NCBI GenBank assembly: GCA_963792175.1
Contig: CAWBVG010000042.1
Location: 1-64,000, forward strand
Length of the DNA: 64,000 nt
Source: CAWBVG01 sp963792175
Lineage (GTDB): Bacteria; Acidobacteriota; Vicinamibacteria; Vicinamibacterales; CAVVIG01
Reading direction: 5' to 3'
Numbering within the stretch: the stretch's first letter is position 1; each line of letters begins with the position of its first letter. Shown here in pieces: positions 7,801 to 19,433 of this stretch. A program made the translations under genes and the position numbers. The notes beneath the pieces were generated by a model. That model was given only the letters and a program-made list of their open reading frames with translations. It ran no database searches and was not told where the DNA came from.

Positions 7801-8898
7801 AGCGGCGTTCGGGAGCCAGCGATTCGGGTAGATCCCTCCGGCAAGCACACCCGGCAACGCCGGCGATGCAGAAAAGTGACGAGCGGTTTCGGGTTGCAGC
7901 TGCAGCTGCGGCACGCCGCTCTGCCCCAGCGCCTCCATGAACGCTCGCCGCACCACCTCGTGCACGAGCGACTGGTCGCGAAAGCGCACCTCCGCCTTCG
8001 TCGGGTGCACGTTGACGTCGAGCGCGTCGGCCGGCATCTCGATGAACAGGTGGACCTCGGGACTCCGCTCCTTGATCGAGGCCTGGCTGTAGGAATCGAT
8101 GATCGCGTGCGCGATCGTCCGATCCTTCACGATCCGGCGGTTGATGAACAGATTCTGCGGTCCGCGCGTCGGTCCCTGCTCGGCGAGGGCGGCGATGAAG
8201 CCCGCGATCCGCATGCCGCCGGCCTCCTTGCGCACTTCCATCAGATCGTCCCGTTCCCCGTACATCTGATACAGACGATCGCGCGGCGACGCCGCCGGCG
8301 GCGCCTGCAGGACGGTGCGCGCCGCGCTCGTCAGCGTGAAGCCGACTTCGGGATACGCCAGCGCCAGCTGCGTGACAATGCGCGAGACCTGCGCCGACTC
8401 GGCGCCGTCGGATTTGAGGAACTTGCGGCGGGCCGGCAGGTTGTAGAAGAGATCGTTGACCTCGACGACCGTGCCCTCGGCGGCACCGATCTCCGTGACC
8501 GACGCCACCGCGCCGCCGTTGACGCGAATCTCGGTGCCGCTCGTCAGCCCGCGGGCGCGCGTCCGCAGCACGAAGTGCGACACCGATGCGATCGACGGCA
8601 GTGCCTCGCCACGGAAGCCGAGGGTGAGAATGGCCGCCAGATCGTCAGCGCGCCTGATCTTGCTCGTCGCGTGACGCTCGATCGCAAGCCGCGCGTCCTC
8701 AGGCCCCATCCCCTCGCCATCGTCTTCGACGCGGACCTGCTTCTTCCCTCCCAGCTCGACGTGAATCTGGACGCGGCGCGCGCCGGCGTCGATCGCGTTC
8801 TCGACCAGCTCCTTGACGACCGACGCGGGACGCTCCACCACTTCGCCGGCGGCGATCTGGTTGGCGAGGTCGGCGGGAAGGCGGTTGATTTTTCCCAT
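7771..8898 (-). CDS. mutL: DNA mismatch repair protein MutL, C-terminal domain missing
   Basis: Encodes the N-terminal GHKL ATPase and transducer domains of MutL, which couples MutS mismatch recognition to strand incision. Visible motifs: IAAGEVVERPASVVKELVEN (ATP-binding motif I, catalytic Glu), DDGEGM (motif II), FRGEALPSI (motif III), then VNDLFYNLPARRKFLK and NRRIVKD, and NVHPTKAEVRF at the end of the transducer. After about residue 335 a Pro-rich linker begins, and the frame ends at residue 375 inside a word repeat with APGTVHLAP. A normal MutL continues for 200 or more residues with a dimerisation domain; here it is lost at the chimeric junction. Last gene of the minus-strand run; corA lies upstream. 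Confidence 0.9.
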   Translation of the reverse strand: MGKINRLPADLANQIAAGEVVERPASVVKELVENAIDAGARRVQIHVELGGKKQVRVEDDGEGMGPEDARLAIERHATSKIRRADDLAAILTLGFRGEALPSIASVSHFVLRTRARGLTSGTEIRVNGGAVASVTEIGAAEGTVVEVNDLFYNLPARRKFLKSDGAESAQVSRIVTQLALAYPEVGFTLTSAARTVLQAPPAASPRDRLYQMYGERDDLMEVRKEAGGMRIAGFIAALAEQGPTRGPQNLFINRRIVKDRTIAHAIIDSYSQASIKERSPEVHLFIEMPADALDVNVHPTKAEVRFRDQSLVHEVVRRAFMEALGQSGVPQLQLQPETARHFSASPALPGVLAGGIYPNRWLPNAAAPGTVHLAP

Positions 8899-8921
8899 GG
8901 TCGCTCACGCGCTTTCAACGG

Positions 8922-8998
8922 CTTCACGAAGACCGCAAAACGAGAGATCACGAGCTCTTTGCGACATCGTGCCTTTGACGTTCGATCTTCGTGATAAG
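8922..8998. repeat. Facing word repeat, CACGAAGA type, after the corA stop
   Basis: The left arm begins TTCACGAAGACCGCAAAACG; the right arm ends GATCTTCGTGATAAG, imperfectly complementary. On the coding strand it starts 4 nt after the corA stop. The same word family appears after icd at 63,590. Confidence 0.65.
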
Positions 8999-9001
8999 CC
9001 G

Positions 9002-9994
9002 TCAGATCCACCGTTTCCGGCGGAAGAACCCCAGCATCCCGACGACCATCGCGATGCACCCGCCGGACACCCACCAGAACTGCGCGGCGTCGCCGCCGGG
9101 GAACCGCGGCAGCGGCACGTTCATCCCCCACGCCCCGACCAGCACGGTGGGCGGCATGAAGATGGTGGCGACGACCGTCAGCACCTTCATGACCTCGTTC
9201 AGCCGGTTGCTGACGTTCGACAGGTGGGCGTCGAGCATGCCGGTGATGCGATCCTGGAAGATCATCGCGTCGTCCGCGATCCGGACGAGGTGATCGTAAA
9301 TATCGCGGAAGCGGAACGACATTTCCGTACTGATGTCGACGAAGTCGCGCCGCGCCAGCCTGGCAATCACGTCGCGCTGCGGCGTGATGATCCGACGGAG
9401 AGCAGCGACCTGGCGCTTTTCTTCGAGGATCCGCTTGACGAGCCGTTGATCGGGAGACTCGAAGATGGCTTTCTCCAGCTCGTTGAGCCGGTCCTCCAGC
9501 TTCTCCACTTCCGGCCGGTACGAGTCGACCATCGCGTCGACGATACGGTGGAACAGCGCGACGGCACCCTCACCCAGAATCTTCGGGTTCCGCGTGGCGT
9601 GATCGCGAAGCTCCGTGATCGCCGGCGAATGACCGTCGTGGACCGTCACGAGATAGTTCGGCCCGAGAAAGAAGTCGATGTCGTGGGTCTCGAAACTGTG
9701 ATCGCGGGCGTGGAAGTCGATGCCGTGCAGGATGATGTACAGGTAGCCGTCGTAGGCCTCGGCCTTCGGGTACTGGATCGCGCTCCTCGCGTCCTCGACC
9801 GACAGCGGATGGAACGCGAAGGTGTCGCTCAGGATCAGCAGTTCGGGGATCGACGGCGCCGCGAGGTCCACCCACAGGGCTACACCCGACGCCGGATTGA
9901 GCCACCCGCGGTCGATCTCGGTCGCCTGCTCCGTCCGGCCGTTCCGGTGCACGAAGATGGTGTTCACGACGTTGAACGCGGAGCCGCTGAGCAC
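9002..9994 (-). CDS. corA: CorA-family magnesium/cobalt transporter
   Basis: A 330-aa CorA family channel for Mg2+ (or Co2+/Ni2+) in the inner membrane. The N-terminal cytosolic alpha/beta domain (about 1-170) contains HPLSVEDARSAIQYPKAEAY and VTVHDGHSP. A long stalk helix follows (about 170-270, DRLNELEKAIFESPDQRLVK through DRITGMLDAHLSNVSNRLNE). Two C-terminal membrane helices carry the signature GAWGMNVPLP at the end of TM1, the variant of the YGMN selectivity loop in which Tyr is Trp. TM2 runs through GCIAMVVGMLGFF and ends in the basic tail RRKRWI. Start is the ATG giving MLSGSAFNV. Frame intact. ppdK lies upstream on the same strand, 60 nt away. Confidence 0.9.
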   Translation of the reverse strand: MLSGSAFNVVNTIFVHRNGRTEQATEIDRGWLNPASGVALWVDLAAPSIPELLILSDTFAFHPLSVEDARSAIQYPKAEAYDGYLYIILHGIDFHARDHSFETHDIDFFLGPNYLVTVHDGHSPAITELRDHATRNPKILGEGAVALFHRIVDAMVDSYRPEVEKLEDRLNELEKAIFESPDQRLVKRILEEKRQVAALRRIITPQRDVIARLARRDFVDISTEMSFRFRDIYDHLVRIADDAMIFQDRITGMLDAHLSNVSNRLNEVMKVLTVVATIFMPPTVLVGAWGMNVPLPRFPGGDAAQFWWVSGGCIAMVVGMLGFFRRKRWI

Positions 9995-10054
9995 GCAAAC
10001 GAGCTCAGGTCCGTCGCTCGTCGCTCAACCGAGCTCTGACGCCTTGATCCTGGT

Positions 10055-12823
<2,769 letters not shown>

Positions 12824-12876
12824 TCAACGCTCCGGTATCAAGTCTTACGTCGTTGGTAAACGGATCACTCGTAGCG

Positions 12877-12894
12877 CAGGCCTTCAGGCCTGCC
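12877..12894. terminator. Palindrome over the glyQS stop codon
   Basis: GCAGGCC and GGCCTGC form a 7-bp stem with the loop TTCA. The minus-strand TGA stop of glyQS lies inside it. No T-run follows. A similar AGGCCTGC palindrome is part of the larger structure at 59,408, so it may be a dispersed element as well as a 3'-end signal. Confidence 0.5.
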
Positions 12895-15800
12895 GTGGCT
12901 CTTCGGGTGCAATCTCGGAAATGTCCGCGATATTCAGGATCGTGCGGCGCAGCGCGGTCAACAGCGCCAGTCGTGCAGACCTCACGGCTGGATCGTCGGC
13001 CATCACCAGCACGTCCACGAAGAAGCGATCGACCGGTGCGCTCAGGGCGCCGAGCTCACGCATCGCGTCCTCGTATCGTTCGTGCGCGACCGCCGAGTCT
13101 ATCTTCGGCCATCGGGCTTCGATCTCCGCCCGCAGCGCGACTTCGGCGGGCTCCGTCAGGCGACTCTTTCAAATCGTCGGTGAGCGCGGTGTCGAAATCC
13201 TTCGTGATGTTCTTGACGCGTTTGAACAGCACGGCGAGAGTCTCGAAGTCTTTCGACTTGCGCGCATGCGACAGGGCTTCGACCCGCTTCAACGCCGACG
13301 CGGGATTGGGCCAGAACGCGGACACCGCACGAACTTCGTCGGCTTTGAAGCCGCGCCGCTCGAACAGGTGTGCGGCGCGCTCCCTGAGGAACTCGAACAC
13401 GGCAGGCTTCCAGGCGGCATTCTCGGCCGGACGGCCGAACTGGCCGTACGCCTCCTCGACGAGTTCCACCAGCGACTTCCTGGCCGGCAGATCCACGAGG
13501 ATCTTGACGACGCCCTGGGCCGCCCGGCGCAGCGCGTAGGGATCGCGCGAGCCGGTCGGCTTTTCCGCCGCCGCAAAGAGTCCGACGATGGTGTCCAGCT
13601 TGTCTGCGAGCGACACCGCCGCCCAGGTCAGGGCCGCTTTCCCCAGCTGCGCCTTCGCCGGCGGCGCGTCCGCTTCCACGCCGACCGGCAGGTAGTGGAA
13701 GTAGATCGCCTTCCACACTTCCTCCGGCATCCCTTCCTCGCGGGCGTAAATGCCGCCCATCGTCCCCTGCAGCTCGGTGAACTCGCGGACCATGTCGGTC
13801 GTCAGATCCGCCTTGGCGAGACGCGCGGCCTTGGCGGCGTGACCCGCCGCCGCCGCGTCGGCGCCGAGCGCCTCGCGAGCAATCCACCCGGCGAGACGTT
13901 CGATGCGCTCGGCCTTCTCCTTGTAGGTCCCGAGCTTCTTGTGAAACAGCAGCGTGCCGAGCCGGTCGATACGCGATTCGAGCGTCGCGCGTCGATCCGC
14001 TTCCCAGAAGAAGCGCGCATCGCGCAGCCGCGCGGTGACCACGCGCTCGGCGTTCCGCGCGATGGTGCGCTCGTTGTCCGGCTCGGTGTTGATGACGGCG
14101 AGAAATGCGTTCTTCAGCTTCCCGTCCTCACCCTCCACCGGAAAATAGTGCTGATGGTGAATCAGCGTCGTCGTCAGCACCTCGGCCGGGAGCTCGAGGA
14201 ATTCGATGGCGAAGGTTCCGGCCACGACGGAGGGGTACTCGACCAGATCCGGCACTTCGTGGAGCAGACCGGAATCGCCGGCGATTCGGCTGACGCGGCC
14301 CTGGAGCCGCTGGGCCTTGGCGTCCAGTTCGCGCGCGATCTTGTTATGACGTTCGCCGCGCTCGAGGATGACGAAGTTCTCGAGCAACCGCGCGCGGTAT
14401 TCGTCGAACGACCGCACTTTGATGGAGCGCCCGGCACGGCCGCTCGTCGTCAGAAAGCGATGGCCGTAGGTGACGGCACCCGACGGGACGTCCTGGACCA
14501 GACCGCTTTGCGCCGCCGGCGTCCGGCCGATCGCAAAGGGCACGACCCGGCCACCGTACAGGAACAGGATCCAGCGGATCGGCCGGCCGAACAGCAGCTC
14601 GCCTCGCCCATCCTCGAGCTGCGCATCCCAGTGCATCGTTTTTGGAAACGCGAAGCCGCGCAGCACGCCGCCGAGGACGGTCGGCAACACGTCGACCGCC
14701 GCTTTCCCGCGGTGACGCTTCCGGAACGCGAGGTATTCGCCTTTCGGGGTCTGCACCCGTTCGAGAGCGGAAACCTCCACGCCCTGTTTCGCGGCGAAGC
14801 CGGCGGCCGCCGGCGTGGCCGTGCCGTCGGGCTTGAATCCCGCCGACACCGGCGGGCCGTTCAACAGCTCTTCGAAGTCGGTTTGACGCTCGGGCACGCG
14901 GACAATGCGCACCGTGAGGCGTCGCGGCGTGCTGTAGGTTTCGGCCGGCGACTCCGCGGGCAGCCGATGCTCCGCGAGCTGCGCCGACACGAGATCGCCA
15001 ATCTGATTGGTCAGGCCCGGCAGCCAGCTCGCGGGCAGCTCCTCGCACCCGATCTCCAGCAGGAGCTCACGATCCATGGCCGGCTCCAGCTGCAACCGAG
15101 AGGGCGGGCCTTCGACGTACACCTTGGCGATGCCGATGGCCAGCTGCCGGATGCGCAGAATGTAAGCCGTTCGCTCGGTCACGCCGATGCTGTTGCTCGA
15201 GTCCAGAATGTTGAACAGGTGCGAGCACTTGAGCGTGTGCTCGAGCGCCGGCCAGACCAGCTGCGCTTTCAGGAGCGCCGCGGCCAGCTGATGATAGCGC
15301 TCGAAGAGGTCGCGGTGAAACGCGCCGAACTCGATGCCGCCGAGGTCGACCTGTCCGAAGACGTACTTCGACTGCTCGATTTCCTCGCGCAACCGCACGT
15401 CTCCGTAGGTGACGCCCGGCGCCCAGTCCATGTCGTACACGCTGTCGGCGCGCTGGAGCACCATCGCAATCCGCTCGAGGCCATAGGTGAGCTCCGCGGC
15501 AATCGGCGCCAGCTCGAGCCCGCCGGCCTGCTGGAAGTACGTGAACTGCGAGATCTCCATGCCGTCGAACATCACCTGCCAGCCGATGCCCCACGCCCCC
15601 AGGGTCGGCGATTCCCAGTTGTCCTCCTCGAACCGGATGTCGTGCTGGCGCGGGTTGATGCCGCAGGCCTCCAGGCTCTCGAGATACAGCTGCTGCACTT
15701 CGTCGGGCGCGGGTTTGAGAATCACCTGAAACTGGTGATGCTTGAACAGGCGCGTCGGGTTTTCACCGAAGCGGCCGTCCGCCGGACGGCGCGACGGCTG

Positions 15801-15959
15801 GACGTAGGCGACGTTCCAGTGCGCCGGCCCGAGGACGCGGAGAAACGTCTCCGGGTGCATGGTGCCCGCGCCGACCTCGACGTCGAGCGGCTGCTGCAGC
15901 GCACAGCCGCGCGAGGCCCAGAATTCCGACAGCTTGAGAATCAGTCCTTGAAAAGTCAT
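12885..15959 (-). CDS. glyQS: Glycyl-tRNA synthetase, alpha and beta chains fused (one frame shift near the 3' end)
   Basis: Charges tRNA-Gly in the cytosol. Residues 1 to about 295 are the class II catalytic alpha subunit: LSEFWASRGCALQQPLDVEV, GTMHPETFLRVLGP, VAYVQPSRRPADGRFGENPT, FEEDNWESPTLGAWGIGWQV. From MDRELLLEIGCEELPASWLP onward is the beta subunit (HYFPVEGEDGKLKNAFLAVI, DARFFWEADRRATLESRIDR). The two are joined in frame with no stop. The frame then breaks near 13,160; the next frame continues with LTEPAEVALRAEIEARWPKI, ALSAPVDRFFVDVLVMADDP and DISEIAPEEPRQA to a stop at 12,885, a proper anticodon-binding end. Total about 1,024 residues, similar to the fused enzyme of Chlamydia. Its start overlaps the recO stop (ATGA), so the two are co-translated. 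Confidence 0.92.
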
Positions 15960-16597
15960 CGACGCATGTCGCGCAGCACTCGCACGGACTTCAGGTTCTT
16001 CTCCAGGTGTGTCGCAATCAGCGCGCGGTGCGACGCTTCAAGCTCGCGTAGCGTGTGCGCGGAGACCTTGACGTCACCGAGCGTGAACGGGCTGCACGTC
16101 CGCGCCGCCTCCAGAAACGCCTGGCCCTCGGCCGATATCCGCGGGTCGGCCGCCCAGACACCCTGCAGCCGCAGGACCCAGTACTCGAAGTAGCGCGCCA
16201 GCGGCTGAATCGGCACGCCCGCCGCCATCGCCTCGACCATCGAGACCCCGAGCCGGAACAATGTTTCGTTCGGATCGGCGTCCGGCGCCCATTCGTCGAT
16301 CAGCTCGGCGAAGTAGCTCACGTAGCCGAGCGCCTCGCCGTCGACCGCCGACAGCGGCGAGCGCAGCACCTCCACGTAGTGGAGGCTGACCAGCTCGTGA
16401 CGCTCGCGCTCGAGATACCCGACGCGCCCGTGGGTGAGCGGTTCCAGCGCGCCGCCGAACCGCCGCCGGCTCTGGCGCGCGTTCTTCGCCACGCCGCGCT
16501 TCTTGCCGCGATCGCGCGTCAGGAACACCACAATCCGATCCGACTCGCCGAGCTTGTAGGTCCGTAGAATCAGGGCGTCGGTGGTGTGGAGCGGCAT
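15956..16597 (-). CDS. recO: DNA repair protein RecO
   Basis: RecO helps load RecA on SSB-coated DNA with RecR in the RecFOR pathway. The N-terminal OB fold begins MPLHTTDALILRTYKLGESD, RIVVFLTRDRGKKRGVAKNA, RQSRRRFGGALEPLTHGRVG. The helical C-terminal part includes YVSYFAELIDEWAPDADPNE and RYFEYWVLRLQGVW. The Cys pairs that hold zinc in some RecO proteins are absent. I chose the ATG at 16,597 because an upstream TTG (16,615) overlaps the TATAAT box. The stop overlaps the glyQS start by 4 nt. Era lies upstream, 46 nt away. Confidence 0.88.
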   Translation of the reverse strand: MPLHTTDALILRTYKLGESDRIVVFLTRDRGKKRGVAKNARQSRRRFGGALEPLTHGRVGYLERERHELVSLHYVEVLRSPLSAVDGEALGYVSYFAELIDEWAPDADPNETLFRLGVSMVEAMAAGVPIQPLARYFEYWVLRLQGVWAADPRISAEGQAFLEAARTCSPFTLGDVKVSAHTLRELEASHRALIATHLEKNLKSVRVLRDMRR

Positions 16598-16614
16598 CCG
16601 GAGGACGGAGTCCA

Positions 16615-16620
16615 ATTATA
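16615..16620 (-). promoter_or_regulatory. -10 box (TATAAT) for recO-glyQS
   Basis: A perfect TATAAT lies 17 nt before the recO ATG, in the gap after era. Transcription from it would leave a 5' leader of only about 10 nt. A TTGACA is present but only 11 nt upstream, too close for a standard -35, so the -35 is unclear. Confidence 0.45.
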
Positions 16621-16643
16621 CGTTGGCGGGCTGTCAAGACCGC

Positions 16644-17525
16644 CTACATGCCCAGATCGTTCAAAACCCGCTCGTCCTCGCGCCACTCCGATTTGACGCG
16701 GACGTGCAGGTCGAGAAACACCTTGGTGTCGAAGAACCGCTCGAGCTCCTCGCGCGCGGCCGTGCCGATGCGCTTGATCATCTCGCCGCCGCGCCCGATC
16801 ACGATCGGCTTCTGCGATTCGCGTTCCACGACGATGGTGCAGTGCAGCGACATCAGCCCGCCCTCGCGGTCGGGCTCGTCGAATTTGTCCACGACCACCG
16901 CGCTCGAAAACGGGATCTCGGCGTGCGTGAACTGCAGCAGCTTCTCCCGGACGATCTCGCTGGCGAAGAATCGTTCCGGCTGGTCCGTCAGGTAATCGGC
17001 CGGATAGAGCGGCTCCCCTTCCGGCAACCGATCGAGCAGCGCCCGCTCGAGTCGATCCACGTTGTCGCCGGTCGCAGCGGAGACCGGCACGATCTCCGCA
17101 AAAGTCCCCATCTCGCTGTACTGCTGCATCAATGGCAGCAGCCGCGCCTTCTTGATCAAGTCGATCTTGTTGAGCACGAGGAAGACGGGGGCCTTCGCAT
17201 CCTTGACCAGATCGAGAACGAATCGGTCGCCCTTGCCAGGCGGCTCGGTCACGTCCACGACCAGACAGAGGACGTCGACCTCGCGAATCGTGTCGACGGC
17301 GGCGTCGACCATCCGGACGTTCATGCGGTGCAGCGGCCGATGAATGCCGGGCGTATCGAGGAACACGACCTGAGCGTCCGGGTAATTGCGGACGCCGAGG
17401 ATCCGGTTCCGGGTGGTCTGCGGCTTGTCGGACACGATGGCGAGCTTGGTGCCGACCATCCGGTTCAACAGCGTGGACTTCCCGGCGTTGGGGCGGCCGA
17501 TGAAGGAGACGAAGCCGGCTTTCAT
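16644..17525 (-). CDS. era: GTPase Era
   Basis: Era binds the 3' end of 16S rRNA and assists 30S assembly. The 293-aa protein has the full GTPase set: G1 GRPNAGKST (11-19), G3 DTPG (57-60), G4 NKID near residue 124, and the G2-region PQTTRNRI. The C-terminal KH domain is recognisable by VVERESQKPIVIGRGGEMIK and RIGTAAREELERFF, followed by the conserved VFLDLHVRVKSEWRED. Its start overlaps the stop of the upstream CNNM/CBS gene (ATGA, 17,522-17,525), and it belongs to the conserved phoH-ybeY-CNNM-era-recO order. Confidence 0.96.
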   Translation of the reverse strand: MKAGFVSFIGRPNAGKSTLLNRMVGTKLAIVSDKPQTTRNRILGVRNYPDAQVVFLDTPGIHRPLHRMNVRMVDAAVDTIREVDVLCLVVDVTEPPGKGDRFVLDLVKDAKAPVFLVLNKIDLIKKARLLPLMQQYSEMGTFAEIVPVSAATGDNVDRLERALLDRLPEGEPLYPADYLTDQPERFFASEIVREKLLQFTHAEIPFSSAVVVDKFDEPDREGGLMSLHCTIVVERESQKPIVIGRGGEMIKRIGTAAREELERFFDTKVFLDLHVRVKSEWREDERVLNDLGM

Positions 17526-18792
17526 GACATCGTCCCTGACTTTTCCTCGTCCTCGGTTTCCACCGGCGGTGAGAGCTCCTTGCAGATCCTCACGCGATTG
17601 ATCCGGCGGCGTTCCACTTCCAGCACTTCAACCGTCAGGCCGTCGATCTCGAATTTCTCGCCGACCGCCGGCACGCGCCCGATGTGCGACAGGAGGTACC
17701 CACCCACGGTTTCGAACCCGCCGCGCTCGATCTCCACCGCGAGACGCTGGGCCAGTTCGTCGATGTTGGCCCGGCCGCTGACGACGAAGCGGCCGTTGCC
17801 CTCGTCCACGAACGGCTCCGATTCGACATCGTATTCGTCGCGAATCTCGCCGACGATCTCTTCCAGCAGATCCTCGATCGTCACCAGGCCCGCGGTGCCG
17901 CCGTACTCGTCGACCACGATCGCGGACTGCGTCTGATGGCGTTGAAACTGCTTCAGCAGCTCGGGAACACGCTTGCTTTCCGGGACGAAGACCGCCGGGC
18001 GCAGCAGACCGGCAATCGGCAGGTTGTCGTCGTTGCTGCTCAGGGTGACGAGATCCTTCACGAACACGAAGCCGGTGATGTTGTCGAGACTGTCCTTGTA
18101 CGCGGGAAAGCGCGAGTACTCCTGCTCCTTGAACTGCGCACGGACGTCGCCGACGGTGGCCGAGTCGCGAATCGCCACGATATCGGGACGAGGCGTCATG
18201 ACTTCGCGGACCAGCGTGTCACCAAAGTCGACGATGCTCTGCAGGAGCCGGCGCTCTTCACCCTGAATGATCCCTTCTTCGGCGGCCGTGTCGATGTAGG
18301 CCTTGGCGGTCTCGTTCGCCGCATCCACCGCCTCGTCTGGCGTGGCCACGGGCATACCGCGGCGCGTCGTCGCGACCGTGCGCGCGATCCAACGCGTCAT
18401 CGGGCTGAGGATTCTCACGACGGGCGCGAAGGTTGGCAGCAGCAGTTCCAGCACGCGCTCGGGATCGCGGCTGACGATGGCCAGCGGCAGCAGCAGCTCG
18501 CAGAGGAGCACGAAGGCCGCCATGACCAGGACGACCGTGCCGAGCGCGCGGACACTGATGCCGATGCCGATGCCAGCAGCGCCGTGGCGAGACCGGTGAC
18601 CAGGCCCAGGAGCAGGCGCGTGGGGATGAACAGCAGCAGCGGGTCGTCCAGGTAGGCGCCGAGCGCGCCCGGCCGGTTGCTGCGCTCCGCGACAAGGCGG
18701 AGCGACAGCCGCATCAGCGCGCTGAAGGCGGCCTCGATCGCGCCCAGATACACCGCCGCCCCCGCGAGCAGGAATACTGCGAGCGGAATCAC
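17522..18792 (-). CDS. CNNM/CorC-type membrane protein with CBS pair (one frame shift)
   Basis: Hemolysin C/CorC-like protein of the phoH-ybeY-era cluster, thought to act in divalent cation (Mg2+/Co2+) homeostasis. GTG start at 18,792 gives IPLAVFLLAGAAVYLGAIEA and AFSALMRLSLRLVAERSNRP; a second helix includes LLLFIPTRLLLGLVTGLATA. The frame shifts near 18,570, inside a GATGCC triplet-like repeat, and continues SVRALGTVVLVMAAFVLLCE. The CBS pair follows (VREVMTPRPDIVAIRDSATV to VKDLVTL), then the C-terminal CorC_HlyC domain (YGGTAGLVTIEDLLEEIVGE, EIRDEYDVE). Start overlaps the ybeY stop (GTGA) and the stop overlaps era, a tightly coupled operon. Confidence 0.88.
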
Positions 18793-19351
18793 TCGGACGC
18801 TCTCTCGATGAGCCCTTCGCGGAGGCCGCCCGTCCGGCGCAGCCGCCGCTCGACCCGGCGCATCCGGCCATTATCGCGCTCGTGGTCGTATCCGAGGAGG
18901 TGAAGGAGCCCGTGCAGTGCAAGGAGCCTAAGCTCATCCAGCTCAGGGTGCCCCGCTGCGCGAGCCTGTCGTTTCGCGACGCCCCGGGCGATCACGATGT
19001 CTCCCGAGCATGGGCAGGATGGGCTGGAGGGCTGGATGCGGAGAATCGCCCATGGAGCTCCGAGACTCGCTGTGCGGTTGGTGGCCTTGCGGCCGGCTAG
19101 CTGGGAGCCTGCCCCTCCTGCCTATCCCGCCCTTCCCGCCCGGACTCCTAGTCGAGCGACTGGAACGAGAGCACATCGGTCGCGTAGTCCTTGCCGCGGT
19201 ACGTCCGGTTCAGCGCACGCATGCGCGGATCGCTGACGAGCACGATGGTCACAGCGCCGCGCGCGCGCGGCGGCGCGATGCGCCGGAGCCACGCCGCGAG
19301 GCCGCGCACGTGCTGGCGCCGGCCGCGCGCGTCGACGATGTCGACTCGCAA
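18789..19351 (-). pseudogene. ybeY: Endoribonuclease YbeY, interrupted by a word-repeat insertion
   Basis: YbeY is a zinc endoribonuclease for 16S rRNA maturation and ribosome quality control. The first half reads VDIVDARGRRQHVRGLAAWL and VTIVLVSDPRMRALNRTYRG, KDYATDVLSF. The second half reads GDIVIARGVAKRQARAAGHP and ELRLLALHGLLHLLGYDHER with the metal-binding H-G-x-x-H-L-x-G-Y-D-H motif intact. Between them (about 19,005-19,162) is a stretch out of frame with a TAG and two facing GGGCAGG-type word arms. Normal YbeY has only a short loop here (about 14 residues in E. coli). Either the gene is disrupted, or the fragments are separately made, or the insert is an assembly artefact. Start is probably the TTG at 19,351. 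Confidence 0.75.
19009..19143. repeat. Facing word repeat, GGGCAGGATGGGC type, inside ybeY
   Basis: Left arm CATGGGCAGGATGGGCTGGA and right arm ending TATCCCGCCCTTCCCGCCCG are imperfectly complementary and enclose about 65 nt of unrelated sequence. On the coding strand the insert starts with GACTAG, so it brings its own stop. The same word recurs at 24,141. Confidence 0.7.
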
Positions 19352-19433
19352 TCCAAGCTCGCCGCGGGTCCCGAGTGAAGCGGGGAGCTTGCCTCGCCGA
19401 AGCTCGTCGCGCGCCGTGAGCGAAGGCGGGGCA

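Noticed and set aside
16621..16640. TTGACA as the -35 box of the recO promoter
   Set aside because: Only 11 nt separate it from TATAAT, too short for a normal sigma-70 promoter.
19009..19143. A self-splicing intron in ybeY
   Set aside because: The insert is far too short for a group I or II intron and has only simple facing repeats.
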